Positions 51,746 through 61,031 of a stretch of 64,000 nucleotides of DNA are shown one piece after another; positions within the stretch are counted from its first letter, which is position 1, and every line of letters begins with the position of its first letter. The notes under the pieces are model-generated. The model did no database searches. It saw only the letters and a program-made list of their open reading frames with translations, and was not told the DNA's origin. Both the position numbers and the translations under genes were made by a program. This DNA comes from Alicyclobacillus_A sp963788285. GTDB lineage: Bacteria > Bacillota > Bacilli > Alicyclobacillales > Alicyclobacillaceae. Location: positions 598,656 to 662,655 of the forward strand of contig CAWBGB010000012.1 of assembly GCA_963788285.1 (NCBI GenBank), written 5' to 3'.

Positions 51746-51997
51746 TTACCAAAGCCGTCCGTCTGCTCTCGGTTCCTTCACATAGTCTGTTAGACGTTTG
51801 ATGGCGAAGTCTTTTATTTCTGAACCTCGAAGTGCGACGGTCGCTCCCGACGTGTTCTCCACTCTCACCCATGTAGCCTTGGAGAGGTCATCCATCACCT
51901 TAGCCCACATAGCTTCCTCATTGTCGTAGCCGACCTCTTCTGTATAGAAGTATGTCGAGCCGTCCTTCGAATGTACAGTCACCCTGTACTTGTCTAT
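51746..51997 (-). CDS. Small hypothetical protein apparently starting at ATA
   Basis: The frame DKYRVTVHSKDGSTYFYTEE, then MWAKVMDDLSKATWVRVENT and GSEIKDFAIKRLTDYV ends at 51746. AAAGGAGAGG lies 6 bases before an ATA codon at 51997, exactly where a start is expected; the first conventional start is the GTG at 51982, too far from the site. Either ATA is used or an ATG was lost. 83 residues if ATA starts. Looks like an island or phage miniprotein. Confidence 0.5.
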   Translation of the reverse strand: MDKYRVTVHSKDGSTYFYTEEVGYDNEEAMWAKVMDDLSKATWVRVENTSGATVALRGSEIKDFAIKRLTDYVKEPRADGRLW

Positions 51998-51999
51998 AT

Positions 52000-52426
52000 T
52001 GAACCTCTCCTTTCATCCTTGTCGAGGCAATTAAACCACAATATTCCTCAACTGTTTCTCGACTTCTCATGTCACAACGTCCGAAGTCCTCCCGAATTCC
52101 GTGCAATCAATCATATTGAAGCTTAGAATCAAGCGTGAAACCGTCATAAAAAACTAGTCACATCTTGGATTTCAGGTTCGAAATAGCTCTAAACCCCACA
52201 AATTTCTTACTCTCTTCGTCCCAGACACGATATCGAAGGGAGCGCAAACTGGAAAGTAAACCGATGGATGAAACATTCCGTTAACCAAAAAACCACAGAC
52301 GTAGGGGCCTTTTGTAAGATGATCCCCACTCATTTCATCGTAGAGGCCTTAGGGCACACGATATGCATATCGTTTCCTCTACATCACGCGATAGAATAGT
52401 CCTTCCTTTTCGGTTCCAAAACAGGT
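52000..52426. other. Stretch without a recognised gene
   Basis: Contains leader-like sequence of the preceding gene and no supported coding frame or known RNA. Confidence 0.35.
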
Positions 52427-52960
52427 AGTGTCCCGTCAAGTGGTGGAAATTCTTCGAGTGCTTCTACTAAGTGACATGCGTCATTTGTGTAGAACTGGAG
52501 TCGGTGCCAGCAACGCCTGGTTGCCCGTCAGCTTAGCCATCGACTCCAAGCTGAAATAGCGGCGTGCAATGCTCCATTCATCGTGTTGCTCTTGGAGAAT
52601 GGTTCCCACGAGCCGGAGCACAGAGTCCCGGTTTGGGAAGATCCCAACGACGTCTATACGACGGCGAATTTCTCGGTTCAGTCGCTCGAGTGGATTGGTT
52701 GAGCAAATCTGACGCCAATGCTCTCTCGGAAATGCCATGTACGCCAGTACGTCCTCCTCCGCTTTCTGCAACACATCCATCGCCTTCGGAAACCGACTCT
52801 TCAATTGCTGTACCACCACAGCGAGTTGTTCTTTCGCTGACTCCTGTGTTGGTTGGGCAAAAATCGTGCGGACAATCGACGACACCATGGCTTGTGAGGA
52901 TTTTGGCACCTGACTCAGTACATTGCGCATACCCCTCAAGCCTTGTAGCAAATTCTTCTC
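52427..52960 (-). pseudogene. IS256-family transposase 3' fragment with one IS end
   Basis: The frame 52960-52481 (FAQPTQESAKEQLAVVVQQL, EDVLAYMAFPREHWRQICST, NPLERLNREIRRRIDVVGIF) is the C-terminal third of an IS256-type transposase, including the catalytic Glu in NPLERLNREI. AGTGTCCCGTCAAGTGGTGG at 52427 is the element end. The 5' part is missing. A second copy of only this end lies at 62001. Distinct from the IS256 at 29.7 kb. Confidence 0.85.
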
Positions 52961-52967
52961 ACTCCCG

Positions 52968-52986
52968 TATATATATATATATATAT
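52968..52986. repeat. (TA)n simple repeat
   Basis: About nine TA units at the junction between the IS256 fragment and the threonine synthase upstream region. Confidence 0.95.
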
Positions 52987-53043
52987 GCATAGGGTCACTT
53001 TGTAAAAAGCTTGAACCACGATACCTAAAGGAGCCGAAGTCAG

Positions 53044-54234
53044 ATGAATGACTATAGTTTCCTGTCTCATCTTCGTTGTTCTCAGTGCACAAAGACTTAT
53101 CCTACGGTAGGATTTTACGAAAAGTGCCAGTGTGGATCGATTCTTTTCGCTGAGTACGACCTGCAAACACTGAAAGGGCAGTTGGCCAAGGAAGCCATCA
53201 GCGAGCGCCCGCACAACATTTGGCGGTATCATGAACTCTTGCCTGTTTCCCAGCCGCAATCAGTGGTATCTTTGAACGAACAAATAACCCCTTTGCTCTC
53301 TCTCCAGAAAACCGCATCCGACATGGATATTCCAAACTTAATCGTCAAGGATGAAAGCACGTTGCCTTCTGCAACATTTAAAGCGCGTGGTGCTTCGATA
53401 GGAATATCGAAAGCCAAGGAATTGGGAGCATCCGGTGTCGTGATTCCCACAAATGGAAATGCAGGTGCGGCATGGTCCCTATACGCAGCACGTGCTGGTA
53501 TTCCGATGAAAGTCGTGATGCCGACCTCAGCTCCTATCATTCCAAAAAAAGAATGCGTGTTTTCCGGTGCTAATGTATACATGGTTGACGGAACCATTGC
53601 GGACGCAGGCCAGGTGGCACGTGCCCTCGCAGAAAAAGATGGACTATACAATGTGTCTACATTTAACGAGCCGTATCGATTGGAAGGCAAGAAAACGATG
53701 GGATTTGAAATCGCAGAGCAGTTTGGCTGGTCAGTACCTGACGTGATTGTATATCCAACCGGTGGAGGGGCAGGTGTCGTGGGAATCTATAAGGCCTTGG
53801 CGGAACTTCAGAGGCTAGGCTGGATCTGTGATCGATTCCCACGTTTTGCGCTCGTACAATCAGTGGGTTGTGCACCACTCGTGCGAGCGTTCGAACTAAA
53901 AGCACTGGTAAGTTCGCTGTGGGAAAACCCCGAAACTATTGCGTTTGGAATGAGAGTTCCCAAGTCCGCTGCGGATTATTTATTGCTTCAGATTGTCCGT
54001 GATACCCATGGTACAGCCGTGAGTGTGAACGACGAAGAAATCGCCAATGAACGTCTCCACCTGATTCAGTCGGAGGGATTACACGTGTGCCCTGAAGGCG
54101 CCGCCGCGATGGCCGGGACGAGGAAATTACGCGAGACTGGATGGATCCATAAACACGAAACCGTTCTCGTTATCAACACAGGCTCAGGACTTAAGTACAC
54201 GGAACAAATCCCTGAGGAGGCATACTTCCTTTAA
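53044..54234 (+). CDS. Threonine synthase (PLP-dependent)
   Basis: 396 residues, AAAGGAG before ATG. An N-terminal zinc-ribbon-like section (LRCSQCTKTYPTVGFYEKCQ) precedes the fold-type II PLP domain: ATFKARGASIGISKAKELGA with the PLP Lys, PTNGNAGAAWSLYAARAGIP, and the phosphate-binding YPTGGGAGVVGIYKALAELQ; SEGLHVCPEGAAAMAG and NTGSGLKYTEQIPEE close it. It converts O-phosphohomoserine to threonine in the cytoplasm. No homoserine kinase or dehydrogenase is adjacent, so it may be a second, ThrC-like copy with another role. Confidence 0.9.
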   Translation: MNDYSFLSHLRCSQCTKTYPTVGFYEKCQCGSILFAEYDLQTLKGQLAKEAISERPHNIWRYHELLPVSQPQSVVSLNEQITPLLSLQKTASDMDIPNLIVKDESTLPSATFKARGASIGISKAKELGASGVVIPTNGNAGAAWSLYAARAGIPMKVVMPTSAPIIPKKECVFSGANVYMVDGTIADAGQVARALAEKDGLYNVSTFNEPYRLEGKKTMGFEIAEQFGWSVPDVIVYPTGGGAGVVGIYKALAELQRLGWICDRFPRFALVQSVGCAPLVRAFELKALVSSLWENPETIAFGMRVPKSAADYLLLQIVRDTHGTAVSVNDEEIANERLHLIQSEGLHVCPEGAAAMAGTRKLRETGWIHKHETVLVINTGSGLKYTEQIPEEAYFL

Positions 54235-54290
54235 CCGTCCGTTGAATTATGATAAGTCACCTTTGACCCTATGACGCTTCATACGTGGGG

Positions 54291-54333
54291 AAAAACGGAG
54301 GATTGTCAAATAGCAAGTTCTCCGTTTTCCGAA
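54291..54333. terminator. Hairpin between convergent genes
   Basis: GAAAAACGGAG and CTCCGTTTTC stems with a 20-base loop, in the 115 bases between threonine synthase and the VanW gene; usable by both strands. Confidence 0.6.
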
Positions 54334-54349
54334 CGAGGACAAGCTACGT

Positions 54350-55252
54350 TCACCCACGACCCACTTCTATAATGCGAGGACTGGGACGGTACGTGTCCAC
54401 ACCTACGTACTTCTTTTTGACCCCCTGCTCAGTTTGAATCTCCAGCCATGTCTTCACCTTCACTCCTAATTGCCCGGGGAAGAGAAGGTTTGCTTCGCCA
54501 GGAGGAACTGTCGGGGAATGCCTCTGCAAAGTTCGATACGGATATCTCTCCAGGATTTCATGCTTGACGGTGATCTTCCGGGAGGAAACGGCGGACCATA
54601 TCGCGATGGTTAAATAACGTTTGTTAGGATCACAAGATGCAGTAATCAAAACGGGGGTTGACAGGTTATTTAAAAATTTTAAATCTTTATAGGTGCTTGC
54701 CACCGCTGCATCCTCTCCAGGCGGCAAATAGGGTACCGTCAGTGAATGACTGTGGCGCTCGATTATCGGCAGACCTGTCCGAAGCAAAGTTGAATACAGA
54801 GTGCTCGCCCCTTGACATACTCCTCCACCTATTGATGGTACAATCCGGTCTCCCGAAAATGCTCTGCCCCAATGATATCCATTTGCCACCGTATACGGCC
54901 CCACTTGTTTAAAATAGGAAAAAACTTGTCCAGCTTTGACAAGCGTACCATTCAGCCTTTGTGCCACCAATTCAATATTTTTTGTCTGGGACGCACTGGC
55001 ATGATTGAAATTGGTGGTGCGTTGCGCTAGGAGATGTATAAGGTTTAGCTGTGTAGCTATTTTCTGTCCGACTGGCGGCAAATCAGGCGTGACAGGGTTG
55101 GGGATTTTTGCTTGATCATTCAACATCCGGGTTCCTGAAACTTGAACTAGGGTAACGTCTCGCGCAGTGGCATAAGCAGGGGTTGCGTTTCCGGCCAAAT
55201 ACAAGAAAGACACGGTTGCCGCTACAATTCCGTGAACAAAGTGGTTTCGCAT
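54350..55252 (-). CDS. VanW-family secreted protein
   Basis: 300 residues, GGGAGGGAAC before ATG. A signal peptide (HGIVAATVSFLYLAGNATPA, cleavage near AYA) is followed by the VanW domain: NIELVAQRLNGTLVKAGQVF, SYFKQVGPYTVANGYHWGRA, PSIGGGVCQGASTLYSTLLR and HSHSLTVPYLPPGEDAAV. VanW proteins occur in cell-wall and vancomycin-resistance loci; the GGG-C-Q-x-S/A-T-x-L-Y core suggests an enzyme on the outer face, but its reaction is not established. The C-terminus lacks a separate G5 domain. Confidence 0.9.
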   Translation of the reverse strand: MRNHFVHGIVAATVSFLYLAGNATPAYATARDVTLVQVSGTRMLNDQAKIPNPVTPDLPPVGQKIATQLNLIHLLAQRTTNFNHASASQTKNIELVAQRLNGTLVKAGQVFSYFKQVGPYTVANGYHWGRAFSGDRIVPSIGGGVCQGASTLYSTLLRTGLPIIERHSHSLTVPYLPPGEDAAVASTYKDLKFLNNLSTPVLITASCDPNKRYLTIAIWSAVSSRKITVKHEILERYPYRTLQRHSPTVPPGEANLLFPGQLGVKVKTWLEIQTEQGVKKKYVGVDTYRPSPRIIEVGRG

Positions 55253-55387
55253 GGATGTTCCCTCCCAACCTGTTTTGAATTCTCACCTTCTCACTATGTA
55301 GAGTACCCATGCGCCGGCTAAATTGCGGATAATGTATGTCTACGTCGTCCATTTCCTCATACACCTAAAGAGATGGAGGTAAGACAA

Positions 55388-56227
55388 ATGGAAGCTGAAA
55401 TCATGCTTGGGACTCTCATTATCATTCGCATAATTACACTGAGTGGTGAGCAAATAGCCGTGCACGGCCTCGGGAAAGGAGAACGCAGCGCACTGCCAAC
55501 CATGGCCATCGCCTTTTTTGGTGCAGCTCTTCTTCTTTGGATTGTCGCCATTGCTCATGGTCAACGAATCTGGATTGGAAGCACACTTTGGACGGGTGTA
55601 TTGTATGCTATTGCATTTGGCTTATACACTACATCTCTACAAGAAGGGCCCGTCGGTAGCGTCAGTCCATGGACCAACGCAACCATCATTCTCTTATGGC
55701 TTATCCAGCCCACTGAGGATTTACTGTCAGTCGGGGGCATTTTGATTTTTTCATACGGGGCGTGGCTGTTGATCAGCCGCAAAATAACTCGCCCCGTTAT
55801 CCTGATGATACTAAGCGACCTATTTTTGGTCATGGCGCGTTTACTCGACGTGTCGAATTCACATTTGCCTGCATTCGCATATTCCGCAAGCCTTTTCACA
55901 TCAATTAGCCTTTGGATGTCCATCCCGGTGGCGTTATACGGACAACTCTTTCCCGCCATCCGTCTGCTTCGAATACGGCCTGCTTGGAGTATCACAGCTG
56001 CTTCGACGAACGCATTCTCATACATCACGTTATTCGCACTGTTGGAATGGCTACCTCCAGCGTTGGTCGAGGCCATATCGGCTTTATCCGGTTTTGCAGC
56101 GACAATTATCGGTATTACCATCTTTCATGAATCGCGAGGGCGAAGAAACATTTGGGGTTCAGGCTTGATGACTCTCGGCGTTCTTCTTCTGCTCCTCGAT
56201 CACTATCACTCCGTAATCTTGGATTGA
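55388..56227 (+). CDS. EamA/DMT-family transporter
   Basis: 279 residues from ATG at 55388 (TGGAGGT seven bases upstream; ATG 55373 lacks a good site). Ten hydrophobic segments arranged as two EamA halves: first half LPTMAIAFFGAALLLWIVAI, TGVLYAIAFGLYTTSLQEGP; second half MILSDLFLVMARLLDVSN, ITLFALLEWLPPALVEAISA, ATIIGITIFHESRG. These drug/metabolite transporters export or import small metabolites. The first helix is atypical (LIIIRIITLSGEQIAVHGLG). Substrate unknown. Confidence 0.85.
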   Translation: MEAEIMLGTLIIIRIITLSGEQIAVHGLGKGERSALPTMAIAFFGAALLLWIVAIAHGQRIWIGSTLWTGVLYAIAFGLYTTSLQEGPVGSVSPWTNATIILLWLIQPTEDLLSVGGILIFSYGAWLLISRKITRPVILMILSDLFLVMARLLDVSNSHLPAFAYSASLFTSISLWMSIPVALYGQLFPAIRLLRIRPAWSITAASTNAFSYITLFALLEWLPPALVEAISALSGFAATIIGITIFHESRGRRNIWGSGLMTLGVLLLLLDHYHSVILD

Positions 56228-56465
56228 TGAAGCGGGGCCACCTGTACGCAGCGGTCATGTCTATTGGTGACAGAGAGTAGAATATTTAAATATTCCGAGA
56301 ACTCGAAGTCCTTGACAAATCCTAAATTCCTTTACGCAATGCTAGTGAGTCATACATATGAAATTCATCAATGCCGCTTCGCAACTATGCTCTGTTTAAT
56401 ATGTCTAACAAATACTAGATACGCATATGCATAACATAGTGACATGTCCACGGAGCTGTACGAGC

Positions 56466-56875
56466 ATGATCGACTTCATCTGGCTATTCTTGTTTCTTGT
56501 AGGAGTCATCACCACAATGATGAATGGTCGAATGGATCAAATCTCCAAGGCGGTACTTGAAGGAGCCAAAAGTGGGGTTGACCTCACTATGGCATTGATA
56601 GCTGTTATCAAGCTTTGGCTGGGACTGATGCACATATTTCAAAAAGCAGGCGCCATTGACAAATTGTCACGCGCATTGAGGCCTATTGGCCGCTGGCTTT
56701 TCCCATCTATACCCGATGACTCTCCTGCTATGGGTGAGTGAGCGCCAATCTACTCGGATGGAAATGCAGCAACGCCAATTGGCTTGCAGGCGATGAAAAA
56801 ACTTCAAAAATTGAACCCCTTTATAGAGCGAGCCAGTGACGCGATGTGCACGCTATTGGCTGTAAATACGGCGGG
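56466..56875 (+). pseudogene. spmA: Spore maturation protein A gene, decayed
   Basis: MIDFIWLFLFLVGVITTMMN, then ISKAVLEGAKSGVDLTMALI, KLWLGLMHIFQKAGAIDKLS and RPIGRWLFPSIPDDSPAMG match SpmA. A TGA follows, and DGNAATPIGLQAMKKLQKLN and ERASDAMCTLLAVNTA continue in shifted frames with a piece of the usual sequence missing. At NTA the sequence passes directly to SpmB-like sequence, so a deletion removed the spmA end and spmB start. SpmA/SpmB are membrane proteins needed for spore-core dehydration. Confidence 0.85.
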
Positions 56876-57231
56876 GGTTTAGGGCATCAGGGGCTATGGG
56901 CACTTTTGTGCAGTTGCTACACCGGCTTACCCACATCCTCCATATTGGCAATCCTTCGTTCCATTTCTAATGCTGGATCAATGGCCGTTCTAGTCGACTT
57001 GTTCAACCAACCTCACCACTCGCCGGATTCCTTTATTGGCCTTCTTGCGTCGACAATGCAGGAAAGACAGATACCACTCTGTACATTATTACGGTCTATT
57101 TCGGAAGCGTAGGCATCCGTGATATTCGTTATGCTCTGGCTATCGGTTTAATGTCTGATTTCGCAAGTGTTATTGGGAGTGTTACTGGGAGTGTTACTGA
57201 TTGCAGTGTGGATGCTACACCCGGTCTTGTG
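56876..57231 (+). pseudogene. spmB: Spore maturation protein B gene, 3' part, decayed
   Basis: From the junction one frame reads GGFRASGAMGTFVQLLHRLT; then ISNAGSMAVLVDLFNQ and SPDSFIGLLASTMQ in a second frame and DTTLYIITVYFGSVGIRDIR, YALAIGLMSDFASVIGSV in a third, all from the nucleoside-recognition domain of SpmB. At least two frameshifts. A 12-base unit GGGAGTGTTACT is repeated in tandem at its end (57176-57200). Confidence 0.85.
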
Positions 57232-57285
57232 ACAGTAACTGATGAAATGAGACCCCGACTATAATTAAGGTAATATCATACAGGT

Positions 57286-57404
57286 GAGCCTTTTGCAGAA
57301 TTATCTCCAACACTCCATGATGCGCTATATATAGCGTATAACATTAATCAACAACGCTATATATGGGATGAATAACGTTGTAAATCGAATTCTGCAAAAG
57401 GCTC
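57286..57404 (+). mobile_element. 119-bp MITE, copy 3
   Basis: Same orientation as copy 1 and nearly identical (one clear difference, CAATAACG/CAACAACG). Flanked by AGGT on both sides (57282-57285, 57405-57408). Confidence 0.95.
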
Positions 57405-57613
57405 AGGTAACAAAATGGTGTGATTTTAATGAAATTCCTATCTTCCAGAGATAAAAGTTCTTTGAACCACAGCTGAATGGAGTTTTCTCGACCCATGTTA
57501 TTTTTGTCATAATCCATTTGTTCCTTTCATAGAAATACGGTACTGCGATTGTTCATTCATTGGGGTGCGGATGGCATCCCCCTATTCAAAACTTTTCGAA
57601 ATGAGGAGGAGTG

Positions 57614-58015
57614 ATGGATGTGCTGCGAACGATTTGCAAAGGAAAGATCCACCGTGCTAGCGTTACCGAAGCAGACCTAAATTACACTGGCAGCATCACG
57701 ATTGATTATGACTTAATGGAAGCTGCAGATATCCGTCCTTATGAGATGGTACACGTCAACAACGTATCGAATGCGGCAACTTGGCGTACGTACGCGATTC
57801 CAAGCGAGAGAGGTTCGGGAAGGATCTGTCTAAATGGGCCGCCAGCTCGACTATTTCAGCCAAAGGATCAGGTCATCATTCTATCACTCGGTATTGTCTC
57901 CGACAGCGAGTATCAAACGAGCACTTCTAACATTGTGTTCGTCAATTCGGTTAATCAAATTCTGCGCATTGAACGACATCAGTTGTGGGACCTGTTTGAT
58001 GAGCATTCACGATGA
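57614..58015 (+). CDS. panD: Aspartate 1-decarboxylase
   Basis: 133 residues from ATG at 57614 within GAGGAGGAGTG. CKGKIHRASVTEADLNYTGS and ITIDYDLMEAADI give the self-cleavage site Gly-Ser in YTGSI, which forms the pyruvoyl cofactor; YEMVHVNNVSNAATWRTYAI, ERGSGRICLNGPPARLFQPK and DQVIILSLG complete the family pattern. It makes beta-alanine from aspartate for pantothenate and CoA. panB/panC are not adjacent, so it is separately transcribed; the pyruvoyl form is produced after translation. Confidence 0.95.
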   Translation: MDVLRTICKGKIHRASVTEADLNYTGSITIDYDLMEAADIRPYEMVHVNNVSNAATWRTYAIPSERGSGRICLNGPPARLFQPKDQVIILSLGIVSDSEYQTSTSNIVFVNSVNQILRIERHQLWDLFDEHSR

Positions 58016-58869
58016 GACTGTCGATGGTTCTGGTGCGAAAGACTGCGACCACAGGGCTTTCACCCTCTTAGCCTTAGTGGTCTCTGTTTTTGATGACCGC
58101 TGCGATGAACTTGGAGTCACCGTATAAACGGGCATAGCACAACTCTCCTCTCTTGAATGCTTGCAAAAATGCTTACGAAGTTAGCTGTCGGTTTCGGCTT
58201 AAGAGATTGCCCCTACCAGTCAGGAAGACTGGATTTACCCCAAAGATTGGTTCCCCCGTTCCCTTTCGGGATTCAGCGCAGACGATATTCAGTTTTGTAG
58301 AGTGTAGTGTAGCTCGTCCATAAAGAAACATCAAAGACTGGATTGTATAGGAAAAGCGAGGATACGTCCGGATTTCGCTGGATACAACCGCATATTTAGG
58401 CTAACCCACAATCATCTGAGTATTACGATATATCCAGCAAGAATGTCGAGTCTAATAAACGTCTTTAGATAGTAACACAAGGTTCGGACACACCCCCTAG
58501 TTCACAACGTATTTTTTGCGTACGGAGCTAGGTGATGTAAATCTGTGAGCCGTTGCATGTAGAATACACCTGTGTCGCATATGTGCTGTGACCCGCTAAG
58601 CGATATGAAAGACAATGTATAAACGTGTAGGACAGAAGTAAGGGGTCTCCAGAACGCGAGAGGACGGAGTGATCCCATCTCTCGCTCGCACCACTGGTGC
58701 AGAAGTGTCTCAAATGAGTTTGAGACATCTTTTAAGCCCTAATTTTCCGGGCTTTAAATCGTACCATATACATGTATCAAAAATATCTATCAAAATCCGG
58801 GTATTGACCATGATGTATGGCTATAGTCGAGAGAGTCCCGCCGATTGAGTTGTGTGTTTGAAAGATAGG
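58016..58869. other. Long stretch without a recognised gene
   Basis: No supported coding frame. Hairpins: TGTCTCAAATGAGTTTGAGACA (58703-58725 region) and AGCCC..GGGCT (58735-58760), which look like terminators of a lost minus- or plus-strand gene. No tRNA-like cloverleaf was recognised. Confidence 0.4.
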
Positions 58870-58995
58870 ATTGATATAATCCGACATGATGTAACCAACA
58901 AGGCCCTCGCTAACGTGGGGGTCCTTTTTAAACTTTTATCAGATGGTATGTCGTTAGCGAGTAGATGTCTCTCAACACTTGGCGACTGCCCAGAC
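58870..58995 (+). repeat. Structured repeat element SR, copy 2
   Basis: Same element as 33555-33685. CTCGCTAAC (58906-58914) pairs with GTTAGCGAG (58953-58961). The flanks are unrelated to those of copy 1, except that both precede or follow accessory-block material. Confidence 0.8.
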
Positions 58996-59084
58996 AGTAC
59001 GATAATACGACGGTGAAACCAAACTACCACTTTCCGCAGGCAAGCACTTTTTAAATGTTAATGTTTTTTATGACGACGCTCCAC

Positions 59085-59180
59085 GACCGGATGCCGGTGA
59101 TTCTAACGTGAGGGACCGCAGTATCAACGGACACGGATGTGACCATGTCTGTTCTGCAGCCATACTCGGAGGATATGTAG
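59085..59180 (+). pseudogene. Decayed 3' piece of a SRAP gene
   Basis: LHDRMPVIL and TDTDVTMSVLQPYSEDM, matching the end of the SRAP pseudogene at 37104-37768, separated by a short divergent, stop-containing stretch. Further fainter tails are at 59290-59345 (GPECIEAIK) and 60035-60070. Confidence 0.7.
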
Positions 59181-59189
59181 AGGAGATTG

Positions 59190-60030
59190 TATGACAAAAC
59201 GCCTCATCCGATATAAGGATGAGGGCTACTGTATAGAAGAGAGAATCTTGACTATTGCATTATTAACCGGTCGGTATTGACGTAAACATCACCGCGGAAC
59301 GTGTGGATTGATGGACCAGAGTGTATTGAAGCAATAAAATGACAAAAGGATGTGTCAGTCATCTTTCGACAATATTCGACCTTGTCAGAAGAAGAGTATT
59401 TAGAAAGACGACTGCGCGAAGCGGGTGTAACTCTTACATAAGCCTGATCAGAAGGTAAAATACTTTTCTATGCATAATGGACATACCAGTATATGCAGTG
59501 TCAACGTATCAAAGGATACGGTACAGTAATGTAGGGAATCTGCTGCACGCAAAGACAAACCGATAATCCATGTTTATTTGTCCCGTTTTTGCGGGTTTTT
59601 TCGTGGGTGGCTAGGTTGATCATAAAAAACACCCGCCGAGCTTAGGATTCGGACGGGTTACCGTGTGTGTTATGTACGGGTGATTCGTAGTCAACCGAAG
59701 GACTGCATTGTTGGCAAATGCCCATTGGGAAATCTGTTTTGTCTTTACGGATGAAACCTGTTTTGAAAACCTTCATTTCAGACTCATCGAGATATCTTTT
59801 ACACAAGATCACTTTGCCTTCAAGCTTGCGGCCCCTTAATGGACAATCTCGTTGTAGCTCGGGCCAATACCCTCCCTCCCGTAACATTATGAGTAAATTG
59901 TAACATATAGCATCCAGAAAATAAGTAGTTATAATCTACTATTTACAGTTATAATTTAACTGTATATTCACACTGCACTAGGCGTTGTTCTCCGCCAAGG
60001 TGGTCCGTTCTGTGCAAAGAGGTGGCAGGG
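59190..60030. repeat. Segmental duplicate of 38565-39530
   Basis: The order is the same in both: terminator CGCC-x-CATCC..GGATGAGGGC, the phrase GTGTCAGTCATCTTTCGACA, the small helical gene, a TTTGTCC/TTTTTGCGGGTTTTT hairpin, the Cys-rich minus-strand gene, and GTAACATTATGAGTAAATTG. The copy here has extra deletions and frameshifts. Confidence 0.9.
59642..59832 (-). pseudogene. Frameshifted copy of the Cys-rich gene at 39140-39325
   Basis: DESEMKVFKTGFIRKDKTDF and MGICQQCSPSVDYESPV are kept. Next to the expected TTG start (AAGGGG upstream) the C of the TGCATC codons is lost, so the frame from the start hits TGA after AAG; the rest is open only from an unrelated upstream start. Confidence 0.75.
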
Positions 60031-60165
60031 AAGCTCGTGGTAAACGTGAGGAGCGGTACGCCAGAGTGGTATTGCTGAAGTAAGATGACAAAGCGCCCCC
60101 ATCCAATGATGGATGAGGGCTATAGTATGGGGAAGGGAAACAATGGCTCACCGTTGCATTATTGA

Positions 60166-60351
60166 CTAGGAAACGTTGACGTAAATATCACCATGAAAGC
60201 GTCTCCATTCGTTGGCGCGTTCGGAATATCGCATCCAGGGGTAGTCGTATCGAACGAATATGGATTTATCAGGGAGAACCGAGATATACCCTTCTCCGTT
60301 CAACCATGCCTGGGCATCCTTATCTCCTTTGTCTGCAGCCTTTTTAATCAC
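60166..60351 (-). CDS. Small hypothetical protein
   Basis: 61 residues from GTG at 60351 (GAGGATG upstream). IKKAADKGDKDAQAWLNGEG looks like one Sel1/TPR-like helix pair, and WRRFHGDIYVNVS is the end. The final GD-x-YV-N segment recurs as decayed matches upstream of the terminators at 38645-38690 and 59275-59310, so the gene had relatives in the duplicated block. Confidence 0.5.
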   Translation of the reverse strand: MIKKAADKGDKDAQAWLNGEGYISVLPDKSIFVRYDYPWMRYSERANEWRRFHGDIYVNVS

Positions 60352-60475
60352 CGCTAAGCATCCTCTGTCGTTGGTTCACTCACCCATCATCACTACATTC
60401 TTACATGGGGTTGATTTTGAAAATGAAAAAAGCCTGCGAAGCGGGGTATCGAAATGTCAATCCTTTTTAAGCGCA

Positions 60476-60754
60476 TCAACGTATCTCTTTTAGTGCCTTT
60501 TCGAGATCCTCACCGAGTTCGTTTACTATGGCTCGTGCTTCGCTTTTTGTCTCAGGTTTCTTCCAATCTCTGACACCGCCCAAAGCAAAGGGTTTTTCGA
60601 GCGCCTTATCCATTGACTCGTAAAGGAAAAATCCAGTCTGAGCTAATCGTTCATTGCTTTCGATAGCATCTGACAAAATAGGACCAAATACTTTGCTAAA
60701 CTTTTGGAGCGCATCCATTACTTCAAAAAGGGTTCCTTCAGGTAATGTTTGCAA
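60476..60754 (-). CDS. Helical hypothetical protein
   Basis: About 92 residues; the start is uncertain because GAAGGAA lies inside the frame. LFEVMDALQKFSKVFGPILS, DAIESNERLAQTGFFLYESM and AIVNELGEDLEKALKEI predict three or four amphipathic helices. The layout (MDALQKFxKxxGPILSDAI) is reminiscent of the DUF1641-like protein at 37883-38290, but the match is weak. Confidence 0.45.
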   Translation of the reverse strand: MQTLPEGTLFEVMDALQKFSKVFGPILSDAIESNERLAQTGFFLYESMDKALEKPFALGGVRDWKKPETKSEARAIVNELGEDLEKALKEIR

Positions 60755-61031
60755 TGCAACATGCAGGCTAGCAATCTTAAGCTACATTTCACGCGCCGTA
60801 GAGTACGGCTTGCTGTACAGCTTAGGAGTCTTCTCGTACCCAACGTATTGTCCTACGAGCAGCTCCGTACGCACCCCAAGCTCCAATGACGCCCCCTAGA
60901 AAACCACACCAATATCAAAGCTCAAACCTATTCTCACCCCCGCTTCCCTATTCACCAAGAGGGATAGGAATATCCTTCTAATTTTGCTTGCATAGGGTTT
61001 GTTTTTGGAAAATCGGGTCTGAGTTTACTGC

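Noticed and set aside
52570..52990. 142-codon + strand frame opposite the IS256 fragment
   Set aside because: It is the antisense of a clear transposase fragment and has no start signal.
38360..57404. MITE copies as a CRISPR array or origin iterons
   Set aside because: The units are tens of kb apart, flanked by target duplications, and in both orientations; no short-spacer array exists in the window.
58528..58728. 66-codon minus-strand frame or a tRNA in the 58-59 kb gap
   Set aside because: No ribosome site, no relatives recognised, and the hairpins there do not form a cloverleaf or carry a T-loop GTTCGA.
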